From: Campylobacteraceae bacterium
GTDB lineage: Bacteria > Campylobacterota > Campylobacteria > Campylobacterales > Sulfurovaceae
Length of the DNA: 43,736 bases
Reading direction: 5' to 3'
Assembly (NCBI GenBank): GCA_027014605.1
Contig: JALWDJ010000027.1
Location: 1-43,736 of the forward strand
The notes beneath the pieces are model-generated. The model saw only the letters and a list, made by a program, of their open reading frames with translations, made no database searches and had not been told where the DNA came from. Both the position numbers and the translations under genes were made by a program. Numbering within the stretch: position 1 is the stretch's first letter; every line of letters begins with the position of its first letter. Below are positions 1 through 8,278 of the stretch, piece after piece.

Positions 1-545
1 TAACAGGAATTACAGAACCATTAGAGTTTCTATTTATGTTTGAAGCTCCGATACTCTATCTAATACATGCTATACTTACAGGTTTAGCACTTGCTACAGC
101 TCAATTTATGGATATTCATCACGGTTTTGGATTTTCAGCTGGATTAATTGACTATATTATTAACTATAAATTGGCTAAAAACCCTATTTTAATTTTACCT
201 ATTGGAGTTATATTTGGAGTTATCTATTTTACTATCTCATACTATACTATTAAAATATTCAGACTAAATATCTTCGGAGAAGAGAAAGAGAGTAGTAAAA
301 GTAAGAGTTCAGATGAGATATTAGCCTATATTAAAGCTCTCGGTGGAGAGGATAATATAGTTTCTACTGATGCATGTATTACACGACTTAGAATGGAGGT
401 TAAATCATCAAAAGATTTAAAAGATGAAGATTTTTTAAAACTTGGAGCAAAGGGAGTTATTCGACCAACAGATAAAACTATTCAAGTAGTTTTAGGGGCA
501 AAAGCTGAAAAAGTAGCAGAAGGAATTAGAGAGAGGTTAAATTAA
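1..545 (+). CDS. PTS sugar permease EIICB, GlcNAc/glucose type (3' part)
   Basis: C-terminal part of a PTS permease that imports and phosphorylates a hexose or amino-hexose at the inner membrane; the 5' end lies outside the window. The reading frame is open from base 3, and the EIIC sugar-site motif GITEPLEFLF is encoded just before the Met at 36, so that Met is internal. Counting from it, hydrophobic segments and the hallmark FGFSAGLIDY (residues 31-40) complete EIIC. A charged linker at about 81-93 leads to an EIIB domain whose phosphorylated cysteine sits in DACITRLRM (Cys114). The HHGFGFSAGLIDY form is closer to NagE-like GlcNAc permeases than to E. coli PtsG, but the specificity is inferred. 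It converges on ttcA with 3 nt between the stops. PTS permeases are uncommon in Campylobacterota. Confidence 0.92.
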   Translation, partial: TGITEPLEFLFMFEAPILYLIHAILTGLALATAQFMDIHHGFGFSAGLIDYIINYKLAKNPILILPIGVIFGVIYFTISYYTIKIFRLNIFGEEKESSKSKSSDEILAYIKALGGEDNIVSTDACITRLRMEVKSSKDLKDEDFLKLGAKGVIRPTDKTIQVVLGAKAEKVAEGIRERLN

Positions 546-548
546 TAT

Positions 549-1331
549 TTAGATATCATTTCGCTTCCATCTTTTAGGGTCTAAGAGAGTATCATCATGA
601 ATATGTTTAAAAGATGCTTGTATCATCTTAAATATATTTCTATTCTCTTTTTCTAAATTTTCTAACCATATCTTCATATTTGCCCTTGCATGGGGCATTT
701 TAACCTCTCTTCTCATAGCAGGACACGCCTCATCTCCTATAGTCTCTAATCTATTCTCTCTAGCAAATGCCATTAACTGCTTCTCTCTAGCCTGAATAAG
801 AGGTCGAATAAGGTGAAATCCCTTCTCTGTTTTATATATTGGTGCTAAAGCCCTAATTGTTCCATTATAAAACATATTCATAAAAAAGCTCTCTACACTA
901 TCATCAAAATGGTGTCCTAATGCTACCTTATTAAAGTTATGCTTCTCTGCATAACTATATAATGCACCTCTTCTCATTCTTGAAAAATATGAACAGAAAG
1001 ATGAGTTCTCTCTAATTGTATTTTGTGATATATCAAATATATTAGTCTCATATATAGTATGTTTAATATTATGCTCTTTGCAATGTTGAGCTAGATACTC
1101 ATAACTCTCATCTGGCATACCATATTTAATGGTACACGCCTCGAACTCAAAATGAAATGGGGCATGTCTCTGTATATGTTTTAAAATATGGATTAAACTA
1201 AGCGAGTCTTTTCCTCCACTTAATCCTACTAAGACTCTATCTCCCTCACCAATCAATTTAAACTCTACATTTGTCTTTCCAACAACTCTTAGAAGTTTTT
1301 TACTAATAGTTATCTTACTCAATCTTATCAA
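549..1331 (-). CDS. ttcA: TtcA-family PP-loop tRNA thiolase
   Basis: ATP-dependent PP-loop enzyme of the TtcA/TilS superfamily; TtcA makes 2-thiocytidine at tRNA position 32. The ATP-binding SGGKDS is at residues 38-43, and LGHHFDDSVESFFMN (138-152) and IRPLI (175-179) match TtcA. Oddity: the Fe-S ligand motif CxxC reads C113-S-Y-F116, so the second Cys is Phe. A later Cys is present (C203, in EACPAMRRE) but without the usual second Cys near it. I believe this FCSxFSRMRRG form recurs in epsilonproteobacteria, but I cannot verify that here. It is the last gene of the fabD-mtnN-ttcA unit; its start overlaps the mtnN end by 17 nt, which implies translational coupling. Family is secure; the precise modification is less so. 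Confidence 0.85.
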   Translation of the reverse strand: MIRLSKITISKKLLRVVGKTNVEFKLIGEGDRVLVGLSGGKDSLSLIHILKHIQRHAPFHFEFEACTIKYGMPDESYEYLAQHCKEHNIKHTIYETNIFDISQNTIRENSSFCSYFSRMRRGALYSYAEKHNFNKVALGHHFDDSVESFFMNMFYNGTIRALAPIYKTEKGFHLIRPLIQAREKQLMAFARENRLETIGDEACPAMRREVKMPHARANMKIWLENLEKENRNIFKMIQASFKHIHDDTLLDPKRWKRNDI

Positions 1332-2010
1332 CCATATCTAAAATAAAATCTGCTGATATTTTTGCTGAACTCTCTAAAAATCTATCAAAATCTATATCAG
1401 CACTACCATCAGCAGAGTCACTAATTGCTCTAAGTATAAAAAATGGAACTTTTAGAGCATCGCAGATAACAGCTACACTTCCACCCTCCATCTCTAGGGC
1501 ATCGGCATTAAATGTAGATGAGATAAAAGCTTTTCTATCTTTACAAGATATAAACTGGTCACCTGTTGCAATAGTTCCTTCTTTTAGCTCTAATCCTCTA
1601 TCTTTTGCTACCTCTTTTGCTATCTCTCTTAGTCTCTTATCTGTTGGGATACATACTTCTCCCTCTGGAACATACCCATAAGGGTGTCCAAATGCTGTAA
1701 TATCTAAATCATGTTGACATAAATCAGAAGCGATTATTAAATCTCCAATTTTTAACTCTGGATTAATAGCTCCTGCCACACCTGAAAATAGTAACCTATT
1801 ACAACCAAATTTTTCAATTAAAATCGTAGCAGTTAAAGATGCAAAAACCTTTCCAATTTTAGAGTAGGCAATTACTACCTCTCTACCTCTATATGTAGCC
1901 TCATAATAGATATTTTTTGCATACTCAATCTTTTTAATATCTTTTACTTGTTCTAATAGTGGCTCTATCTCTTCAGCCATTGCACCCATAATTGCTATTT
2001 TACTACTCAT
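1315..2010 (-). CDS. mtnN: MTA/SAH (aminodeoxyfutalosine) nucleosidase
   Basis: Cleaves adenine from 5'-methylthioadenosine and S-adenosylhomocysteine. In Campylobacterota the same enzyme also hydrolyses 6-amino-6-deoxyfutalosine in the futalosine route to menaquinone (established for Helicobacter and Campylobacter). Visible features are the N-terminal MGAMAEEIEPL with catalytic Glu14, GVAGAINPELKIGD (77-90), ATGDQFI (148-154), the ribose-binding ALEMEG (171-176) and catalytic Asp198 in RAISDSADG. The length of 231 residues is normal. The start overlaps the fabD stop by 4 nt (ATGA) and the end overlaps ttcA by 17 nt, so the three genes form one unit. Confidence 0.95.
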   Translation of the reverse strand: MSSKIAIMGAMAEEIEPLLEQVKDIKKIEYAKNIYYEATYRGREVVIAYSKIGKVFASLTATILIEKFGCNRLLFSGVAGAINPELKIGDLIIASDLCQHDLDITAFGHPYGYVPEGEVCIPTDKRLREIAKEVAKDRGLELKEGTIATGDQFISCKDRKAFISSTFNADALEMEGGSVAVICDALKVPFFILRAISDSADGSADIDFDRFLESSAKISADFILDMVDKIE

Positions 2011-2951
2011 TTTTTTAATTCTTTAATAGCTTTAATTGTAGCCTCTAGTGAAGCCATATCATTAACATTGAAGTGTGGTTTTTTTGTAGTCTTTCTATTT
2101 AACCCTTTTAATACATTTCCATGTCCAAACTCAATATAGCAGTCAACCTCGCTATCTATATTTGCGATTGATTGTTTATATTTTACAGGCTCTACTAACT
2201 GTTTTGGAAGTAGCTCTAGTGCCTCTCTTTTACTACTATATTTTTGAGCAGTTACATTAGATACAACAGGAGCGATAAACTCATATTTAATGACCTCTTC
2301 TAACTTTTTAGATAATGGCTCTACAGCACTATTTAATAGAGGACAGTGAGAAGCTACAGACATATTAAGTAGCATTGCTCTTCTAGCTTTTGCTCCTTTT
2401 AAGATAGGAACAAGCTCTTCTAAATCCTTTTTTACACCTGCAATTACTATCTGCCCATCTGCATTATAGTTAACTGCCCAAACACTCTTTCCTTTTTCTC
2501 TCTCTTTAGCACATATATCTTCAACGACCTCATCACTAAGCCCTAAAGATACTAACATTCCCACATCTTGATTGCTACAAGCATCAGCCATAAGTCTGCC
2601 TCTTAGATTTACAAGCTCTACAGCATCTATAATATCTAATGCACCAGAGGCTACTAAAGCACTAAACTCACCCAATGAGTGTCCCATAGTAAGAGTTGGT
2701 TTAATATCTAATCTATCTTTAAATAGTTTATGAGCAGTAACGGCAACTAGTAAAATTGCTGGTTGTGTAAACTCTGTTTGAGATAACTTATCGTCTTGCG
2801 TAAATAGAAGCTCCTCAAAATCAATACCTGTTCTCTCTTTTGCACTATTAAATATCTCTTTAGCAGTAGTACTATTATCAAAAAAATCTTTTCCCATACC
2901 CACAGCTTGTGAGCCTTGACCTGCAAATAAAAATGCACACTTAACGGACAT
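2007..2951 (-). CDS. fabD: Malonyl-CoA:ACP transacylase
   Basis: Moves malonyl from CoA to acyl carrier protein, the entry step of type II fatty acid synthesis in the cytoplasm. The N-terminal FLFAGQGSQAVGMG (7-20), the nucleophile elbow GHSLG (Ser92), an Arg in NLRGRLM at about 117 that should bind the malonyl carboxylate, and catalytic His202 in SVASHCPLL are all present. The length of 314 residues is typical. It is the first gene of the minus-strand unit fabD-mtnN-ttcA, with an AAGGG-type ribosome site just upstream of the ATG. Confidence 0.96.
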   Translation of the reverse strand: MSVKCAFLFAGQGSQAVGMGKDFFDNSTTAKEIFNSAKERTGIDFEELLFTQDDKLSQTEFTQPAILLVAVTAHKLFKDRLDIKPTLTMGHSLGEFSALVASGALDIIDAVELVNLRGRLMADACSNQDVGMLVSLGLSDEVVEDICAKEREKGKSVWAVNYNADGQIVIAGVKKDLEELVPILKGAKARRAMLLNMSVASHCPLLNSAVEPLSKKLEEVIKYEFIAPVVSNVTAQKYSSKREALELLPKQLVEPVKYKQSIANIDSEVDCYIEFGHGNVLKGLNRKTTKKPHFNVNDMASLEATIKAIKELKK

Positions 2952-2996
2952 ACTAACCCTTTTATTTAAAATTTTGACATTTTAACAAAATAAAAA

Positions 2997-3770
2997 TTAT
3001 TTTTTGTTAATATTAATAATAGCCATCTCACTAGGTGCAAAGAGCCTTATAGGTAGCCTAGAGTATCCAACTCCCTTTGATATATATATAAATTTATTAT
3101 CCTCTAACTCTATTTTACCCATTAGATATGAGTACTCATTTCTAATAATTGAGCTAAGAAGTCCAAGTTTTGTAATCTGTCCACCATGATTGTGTCCAGA
3201 GAGAGCCAATATAAAATCTCTCTTTTTAAATAGTTTAATAAGATTTGGTCTATGGACTAATACAATAGTAGAAAGAGTAGTATTTATATTTTTAAATGAA
3301 CTTTCAATATCTACAGGATAGCCATATCTTACTCCATTATACTCTCCAACTCCAACTAGATTAAATTTTCCATTAACTATTATAGATTGATTATGAAGTG
3401 TATATACTCCTAAATCTCTAAGCTCTTTTAAAAATAGTTCTATCTTATCTTTATATAGAGCTACCTCATGGTTTCCAACTGTAAAATATGTATCTATCTT
3501 TTTAGTTAATCTCTTTATAGGTGCTAATATATCTATTGAAAAGTTTTTGTGAGCTGAAATTAAATCACCTGTAATGACGCATATATCTGGATTTATCTCA
3601 ATAACTTTATCTATTAAATTTTCTAAAAAATCTATATTTAGATAATATCCAAGATGAGTATCACTAATATGAACTATTTTATAATCTCTATATGGAAATT
3701 TAGCAAAATTAAAATTTAATATTTTCTCTTGGGTTATATGGTTCCAAGGAGATATAAAGTTCCTTTTCAT
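2997..3770 (-). CDS. Membrane-type calcineurin-like metallophosphoesterase
   Basis: Member of the YaeI/YkuE-type metallophosphoesterases, dinuclear metal phosphodiesterases or phosphatases that often act on lipids or nucleotides. The metal-binding blocks occur in order: HISDTHLG, VITGDLIS, VGNHEVAL and LSGHNHGGQI. The substrate is unknown. An in-frame ATG at 3800 would add 10 residues, but the ATG at 3770 has AAAGGA six bases upstream and is preferred, giving 257 residues. No clear signal peptide is visible. It is transcribed in the same direction as fabD but separated by 45 nt. A long gene-free gap lies upstream. Confidence 0.88.
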   Translation of the reverse strand: MKRNFISPWNHITQEKILNFNFAKFPYRDYKIVHISDTHLGYYLNIDFLENLIDKVIEINPDICVITGDLISAHKNFSIDILAPIKRLTKKIDTYFTVGNHEVALYKDKIELFLKELRDLGVYTLHNQSIIVNGKFNLVGVGEYNGVRYGYPVDIESSFKNINTTLSTIVLVHRPNLIKLFKKRDFILALSGHNHGGQITKLGLLSSIIRNEYSYLMGKIELEDNKFIYISKGVGYSRLPIRLFAPSEMAIININKK

Positions 3771-3845
3771 CTTTATTCCTTTATTTCGGAGAATTACCAT
3801 TTATGGTGGTGAGTAGAAATAATTAGCTTTACTTTAAACGCTCAC

Positions 3846-3874
3846 TTGACATCATATCATAATTTGCATATAAT
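3846..3874 (+). promoter_or_regulatory. Perfect sigma-70 promoter with no gene behind it
   Basis: TTGACA at 3846-3851, a 17-base spacer, then TATAAT at 3869-3874: an exact match to both boxes at optimal spacing. Transcription would start near 3881 on the plus strand. The next plausible coding start is 4553, almost 700 nt away, and that gene has its own -10 box at 4518-4523. This points to a noncoding transcript. Campylobacterota housekeeping promoters usually lack a conserved -35, which makes the match more notable. Confidence 0.6.
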
Positions 3875-3879
3875 TGTTA

Positions 3880-4500
3880 TATTAAAACCATAATATTAAC
3901 ACAAAAGAACTGACTAAAACTCAGTTTCGCAAAGCTTGAAATTGTAAAATAGCACAAAATAAACATTTTATGGTATCTATACTCATATATTATATGATAA
4001 TTATGAGCTAGTAACCCTGAATAATAAATCAATATACATTTTAATTATTAAAATAATATAGTTTTATATATTAAATTTATTATTGTTGAACTATATAAGT
4101 CTTAGAATATCTAAGATAGTTCTTAAGAGTATTAATATACAAAAATGTTTTTATAGCTAGTTTTAAGTTCACAAACACCATCAAATGGTAAAACCTACCT
4201 CTTTTTAAGAGTAAAGATTGTACTGCTCTTTTGTCTCTAATTGTTAATACTTGTGATATTATATTAATAATTGGCTTAAATTCTAATTAATTAGAATTTA
4301 AATTTAGAGCAATATTTATATAATATTGTTAATTCTCACTAAAATTGAGATAAAGATTTAAGACAAAGTATCAAAGTTTCTAAAAAGATGCTAACCTTAG
4401 TTTTTATATTAAAAGTATATCTTTTTGTGAATAATTAATTTTATATATTGATATTTTAATATTAGTATAAAAATTAATTTTTTTTTAATTTTTCACTATT
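3880..4500 (+). other. Gene-free structured region, candidate noncoding RNA
   Basis: No convincing coding frame on either strand. Downstream of the perfect promoter there are several hairpins. AACTGA/TCAGTT (3908-3926). CTCATA-T-ATTAT paired with ATAAT-TATGAG around an ATG loop (3982-4007). A 12-bp composite stem GAACTA..TCTTAG with CTAAGATAGTTC (4088-4122, 6-nt bulge). ACCAT/ATGGT (4177-4189). A 26-nt perfect palindrome (4276-4301) and CAATATT/AATATTG (4310-4328). A T-rich stretch near 4475-4492 could end transcription. I see none of the hallmark bases of tmRNA, RNase P RNA or SRP RNA. AT-rich DNA forms hairpins easily, so this is a candidate only. Confidence 0.35.
4276..4301. repeat. 26-nt perfect palindrome
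   Basis: The half-site TTAAATTCTAATT is followed immediately by its exact reverse complement, so the 26 bases form a perfect dyad without spacer. A second inverted repeat (CAATATT, 5-nt gap, AATATTG; 4310-4328) follows 8 nt later. It could be a protein-binding dyad or part of an RNA hairpin in the candidate noncoding transcript. Confidence 0.7.
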
Positions 4501-4515
4501 TCTACTAACTTTTTT

Positions 4516-4542
4516 GTTATAATTTTATAAATTATACAGGAG
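4516..4542 (+). promoter_or_regulatory. Promoter and ribosome site of the LysM gene
   Basis: A T-run followed by GTTATAAT (TATAAT at 4518-4523, with TG one base upstream) forms an extended -10 of the Campylobacterota type. AGGAG at 4538-4542 lies ten bases before the ATG at 4553. The predicted leader is very short, about 23 nt. Confidence 0.6.
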
Positions 4543-4552
4543 TATTATATAG

Positions 4553-5140
4553 ATGTTTGATAATAGAGATGAAAATGGTGATTCATATTACACAGAAGCT
4601 GTTAAAGATGCTGTAATAAATAATACAGATAATAAAAAAATAAATAATAAAATATTTTTAATATTAAATTTAATTATAGCTACATTTCTTGTTGGAGGAG
4701 TATTATTTTTTACATATAAATTTTTTTTACAGAAAGATGATGAGCATTTGATTAAAAAGACAAAAGTTATGGGTGTAACCCACATTGCAAAAGATAATAA
4801 GCAAGAGAAAGTAGTTACTCAGAGTGATATAGATTATGCTATAGAGATAGAAAAGTTAGATAGTCCTACAATGGATAATGAGTATAATAAACAACTCTCA
4901 AAATATTTATTAAATAAAAAAAGAACCGAAGAGGATGATACTTTAACAGATAATGAAGAAGAGAGATGGAGAGATGTTACTATTGTGGTAAAAGATGGTG
5001 ATACACTAGTTAGTTTAGCTAAAAAATATTATAATGACCCTAAAGCCTATGATAAGATAATTAAAAGTAATCCAGAATTAACAGAAAATTCGCATACTAT
5101 ATATCCTGGACAAAAGTTAAAAATTCCAACAAGATATTAG
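4553..5140 (+). CDS. Single-pass membrane protein with C-terminal LysM domain
   Basis: A polar N-terminal region of about 33 residues is followed by one membrane segment (about 34-57), a charged, low-complexity stalk (about 60-140) and one LysM module (about 143-191: the VKDGDTLVSLAKKYY block, then NPEL and YPGQKLKIP). LysM binds GlcNAc-containing glycans, here most likely peptidoglycan. With the N terminus inside, the LysM domain faces the periplasm and could tether the membrane to the wall. No catalytic domain is present. The stop overlaps the stop of the convergent ABC exporter by 4 nt. It has its own promoter and AGGAG ribosome site. Confidence 0.85.
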   Translation: MFDNRDENGDSYYTEAVKDAVINNTDNKKINNKIFLILNLIIATFLVGGVLFFTYKFFLQKDDEHLIKKTKVMGVTHIAKDNKQEKVVTQSDIDYAIEIEKLDSPTMDNEYNKQLSKYLLNKKRTEEDDTLTDNEEERWRDVTIVVKDGDTLVSLAKKYYNDPKAYDKIIKSNPELTENSHTIYPGQKLKIPTRY

Positions 5141-6822
5141 ATTGAGTTAAGATTAATAATCCTATCAGCTTTTTCTATACTATTTTTTCTATGAGCTATT
5201 GTTATAATAGTTCTACCTTTTAGATAATTATCAATAGCTTCAAGTAGTCTATTTTCAGTTTTATTATCAAGTGATGATGTTGACTCATCAAAAATAATAA
5301 CTTTGGGATTATCTAAAAGAACCCTTGCAATAGATAGTCTCTGTCTCTGTCCTCCTGATAGTTTTGTTCCATTTTTACCGATGATAGTATCTAATTTTTT
5401 ATCTAAATTAATTACAAAATCATATAGTTGTGCTACTTTTAAAACTTCATATATCTTTTTATCACTATATTCTCTACCTAATGTTAGATTAAATCTAAGA
5501 GTATTGTTAAACATCATAGGAGATTGTAATATAAAGCCAACATTTTCTCTAACTGTTTTATATCCAATATCTCTAATCTCAATTTCATTATAATATATCT
5601 CCCCATCTTCTATGGGGTATAATCCTATTAAAATTTGAGCTAATGTACTCTTTCCACTTCCAGTCTCACCAATAATTGCTACCCTCTCCCCTTCTTTTAT
5701 CTCTAAATTTATATTATTAAGAACTTTAGTTGAGTTATCATAAGAGAAAGATAAATTTTTTAGTTTAATTGAGGCACTATATTTATTTTTAAATGGATTA
5801 GTTTTTAATTTATATTGAGGTTCAATTCTAAGCTTGAGTATTTCATTTAATCTATTTATAGATGCTTTTGCATTAAAATATAGATTACTAAATTTCATTA
5901 GTTTATCCATAGGTTTCATAATAACCCAAGCATAGGCAAATATTGCCAACATCTCCCCGATAGTAATATATCCCAAAAATACCATAAGTATCCCAACGGC
6001 TCTAAATATATCATGGGAATACATAATTAACATCTGTGCAAACTTTAGAGATATTTCACTCTTTAGTCCATATAGATATGCCTTATCTCTTATTTCTCTA
6101 GCTTTTTTATCTATATCTTCTAAAAAATACTCTTCTCTATTTTGAATTCTTATCTGATTATATAACTCTAAGCTCTCTGTTAGAGAGTTTTGAAAAATCT
6201 CTATAGATTTATTTTCTTGTTTTTTAATCTTAGCAATATTTTTAAATACTCTTAGAAAAAATCCTAATGCTAGAGGATTTAGAGTTAAAATAACTAGTGC
6301 TAACTGCCAATTTAGATAAAATATAATAGATGCAACCCCAATAATAGTAAGAGTCTCAACTATAATCTCTCCAATTCCACTTGCTATAAATTTATCAATA
6401 GTATCGACATCAGTTATAACTTTTGATGCTACAGAACCAGACCCCAATATATCATACTCGCTCATAGATACTCTTTTTAGATGTTCTAATAACTGTTTTC
6501 TAATTTTATAACTTACATCTTTAGCTATTTTTGTAAAGAGTCTAATATGAACTATATTTAATATTAAACTCATAGCTCTAAGAACCATAGTAATAATTAA
6601 AACAATTAAAATATAGTATTGAGGTGAACTTATATTTATATATTGGTCTATAAGTTCAGTTATCCACCCCTCTTTTCCTAAGACTATTTCATCTATTAGT
6701 TTTGGAATTAATAGTGGAACAGGAATATTTAAAAGTATAGATATAATAGCAATACTATTTGCTAATATTAATATTTTTTTATGACGATTTATCTCTTTGA
6801 GTATTGATTTAATAGTTATCAT
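5137..6822 (-). CDS. ABC exporter, fused membrane and ATPase domains
   Basis: A half-size type IV ABC exporter (MsbA/LmrA-like) that should work as a homodimer. Residues 1 to about 320 hold six membrane segments. The ATPase domain has Walker A GETGSGKST (385-393), the Q-loop in ILQSP (431-435), signature LSGGQ (488-492), Walker B KVIIFDE (507-513) and the H-loop in TIAHR near residue 541. All catalytic residues are present. There is no C39 peptidase domain, so bacteriocin processing is unlikely; the substrate (lipid, drug or peptide) is unknown. Its ATG shares one base with the stop of the upstream M48 protease gene, so the two are co-expressed. Confidence 0.92.
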   Translation of the reverse strand: MITIKSILKEINRHKKILILANSIAIISILLNIPVPLLIPKLIDEIVLGKEGWITELIDQYINISSPQYYILIVLIITMVLRAMSLILNIVHIRLFTKIAKDVSYKIRKQLLEHLKRVSMSEYDILGSGSVASKVITDVDTIDKFIASGIGEIIVETLTIIGVASIIFYLNWQLALVILTLNPLALGFFLRVFKNIAKIKKQENKSIEIFQNSLTESLELYNQIRIQNREEYFLEDIDKKAREIRDKAYLYGLKSEISLKFAQMLIMYSHDIFRAVGILMVFLGYITIGEMLAIFAYAWVIMKPMDKLMKFSNLYFNAKASINRLNEILKLRIEPQYKLKTNPFKNKYSASIKLKNLSFSYDNSTKVLNNINLEIKEGERVAIIGETGSGKSTLAQILIGLYPIEDGEIYYNEIEIRDIGYKTVRENVGFILQSPMMFNNTLRFNLTLGREYSDKKIYEVLKVAQLYDFVINLDKKLDTIIGKNGTKLSGGQRQRLSIARVLLDNPKVIIFDESTSSLDNKTENRLLEAIDNYLKGRTIITIAHRKNSIEKADRIINLNSI

Positions 6823-7607
6823 TATCTTTTATGTATTGCTCTTTGATATATTGGCATAACTTTTGGTATAAGTTTTCTAAGAGTAGCTATACGATGAGCT
6901 GGTGCTGGGTGAGTAGATAGATATTCTGGTGGAGTCTCTCCACTCTTTGCGAATTTTTCCCAAAATTTTAATGCATAGCGTGGATTATATCCTGCTTTTG
7001 CCATAAGTACTAAACCTATATGGTCAGCTTCATACTCCTGCTTTCTTGAATGAGGTAGCATAACACCTAACTGCGTTCCAACTCCAAATGCTTGCATAAC
7101 CATCGCTGTATTTTGTGGATTTCCCCTTCCTGCCATTACAGATTGTAAAACTTGTTCACCTGCTTGAGCTAATATTCCACTACTCATTCTCTCAGCTCCA
7201 TGTCGTGCTATAGCGTGACCTATTTCATGACCCAAAACAGCTGCTAGTTCTGCGTCATTTGAGATATATTTAAATAGTCCACTATATACAAAAACCTTTC
7301 CACCTGGCAGACAGAAAGCATTTGCCTCTTTATTGTTATCTATAACAAAAAATTCCCATTTAAAATTTTTTTTACCTGTTGCATTTGCAATTCTTCTTCC
7401 AACTCTCTTTACCATTGCATTTTGTTGTGGATTATGGCTTATCTTTTGAGTTTTAAGTATCTCTTTTTCACTTTGAAGACCTAACTGCATCTCTTCAGCT
7501 TCATTTATCATAATAAATTGATTTCTACCTGTAATTGGTGCTTTAGTACACCCTATGAATAAAAGTGGTAAAATAATACTAAAAATTATCTCTTTTATAA
7601 ATCTCAT
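6822..7607 (-). CDS. M48-family zinc metalloprotease lipoprotein
   Basis: Periplasmic or outer-membrane-anchored protease of the LoiP/BepA-like M48 family, which acts in envelope protein quality control. The N terminus is a lipoprotein signal with lipobox LFIGC (lipidated Cys20). The zinc site HEIGH is at 127-131, with the third ligand Glu193 in EYEADHIGL. The STHPAP motif near the C terminus is typical of the family. There is no TPR domain, so it resembles LoiP/YcaL more than BepA. It is the first gene of a two-gene unit with the ABC exporter (1-nt overlap), which suggests linked envelope functions. AAGGAG precedes the ATG, and a TATAAT on the minus strand lies at 7638-7633. Confidence 0.93.
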   Translation of the reverse strand: MRFIKEIIFSIILPLLFIGCTKAPITGRNQFIMINEAEEMQLGLQSEKEILKTQKISHNPQQNAMVKRVGRRIANATGKKNFKWEFFVIDNNKEANAFCLPGGKVFVYSGLFKYISNDAELAAVLGHEIGHAIARHGAERMSSGILAQAGEQVLQSVMAGRGNPQNTAMVMQAFGVGTQLGVMLPHSRKQEYEADHIGLVLMAKAGYNPRYALKFWEKFAKSGETPPEYLSTHPAPAHRIATLRKLIPKVMPIYQRAIHKR

Positions 7608-7632
7608 CTTTAACTCCTTATTAAAATGAGAT

Positions 7633-7638
7633 ATTATA
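7633..7638 (-). promoter_or_regulatory. Probable -10 box for the M48/ABC unit
   Basis: TATAAT on the minus strand in the context TTTGATATAATATC, 25 nt upstream of the M48 start codon, leaving a short leader that carries AAGGAG. No good -35 box is seen. Confidence 0.45.
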
Positions 7639-7672
7639 TCAAAGATATTTAAATTTATACGACAAGTTACAA

Positions 7673-7691
7673 TTTGTATGCTTAATACAAA
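7673..7691. promoter_or_regulatory. Operator-like inverted repeat before the restriction-modification pair
   Basis: TTTGTAT, 5-nt spacer GCTTA, then ATACAAA: a perfect dyad in the 131-nt divergent region between the M48 gene and the restriction-modification genes. A possible -10 for the latter, TACAAT at 7709-7714, puts the -35 at 7686-7691, inside the right arm. Binding there would repress the pair. No controller (C-protein) gene is visible. Confidence 0.4.
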
Positions 7692-7738
7692 CCAAATTAA
7701 CTTTTAGATACAATCTCCTTAAAATAAAAAAGGTATTA

Positions 7739-8278
7739 TTGGTGATAATTCAAAGATTTTTAAATTTTAAAAAACAATTTGGAAATAATATATTTTCAAA
7801 ATTAAATGATTTTTTTGATAAAGAAAAAGAAATTTTTTATAATGAAAAAATACCTTATTGGATGAATCAAGGCTATACAAATAATGAAGCAGTTATAAAA
7901 GCAAGGCAAGGTTGGATTTCTACAATTGGTAGAAATTTAGAGAAAGTTATTGAAATATTAATTAAAGATTTTTGTAATGAAAATAGTTTAAAAGTTACAA
8001 ATGATAAAATTTTAAAAAGACGAAATCTACCTGTTGAATTGGATTTGGTAAAAAGATTGATTTTAGTCCATTTTGGTCAGATTACAAAACATATAAAAGT
8101 TTTTATGATAACACCTGACAAAGATGATGAAATAAGTTTTTCTGATAATCCAAGAAAATCAAGAATTGTTATAGAGTATGAGTTAGATGGGATATATTTA
8201 GCAAAAGATAGATTTGACTCAAGTAATAAAATCAAATCAATAAATATGCTTATTGATGATTTAAAGGTATTGATATAA
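7739..8278 (+). CDS. Probable type II restriction endonuclease (short)
   Basis: A 179-residue protein directly upstream of a DNA methyltransferase; the two share one base (TAATG). Position and coupling are the main reason for the call. No family is recognised with certainty. The stretch around residues 55-80 (ARQGWISTIGRNLEKVIEI) resembles a helix seen near the N terminus of several type II endonucleases, and PVELDLVKR (about 98-106) has an acidic-x-acidic-x-x-Lys pattern that might belong to a PD-(D/E)xK-like site. It is shorter than most such enzymes (250-350 residues), so it could be truncated. The start is TTG at 7739 or GTG at 7742, with AAGG upstream; no ATG exists before residue 41. 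An unrelated accessory role is possible. Confidence 0.5.
   Translation: MVIIQRFLNFKKQFGNNIFSKLNDFFDKEKEIFYNEKIPYWMNQGYTNNEAVIKARQGWISTIGRNLEKVIEILIKDFCNENSLKVTNDKILKRRNLPVELDLVKRLILVHFGQITKHIKVFMITPDKDDEISFSDNPRKSRIVIEYELDGIYLAKDRFDSSNKIKSINMLIDDLKVLI

Noticed and set aside
3801-4552. Replication origin in the AT-rich gap
   Set aside because: No dnaA or dnaN nearby and no cluster of DnaA boxes; only a single TTCACA-like site was seen.
3801-4552. CRISPR array or tmRNA/RNase P/SRP RNA in the gap
   Set aside because: No repeated unit with spacers, and none of the hallmark sequences of those RNAs.
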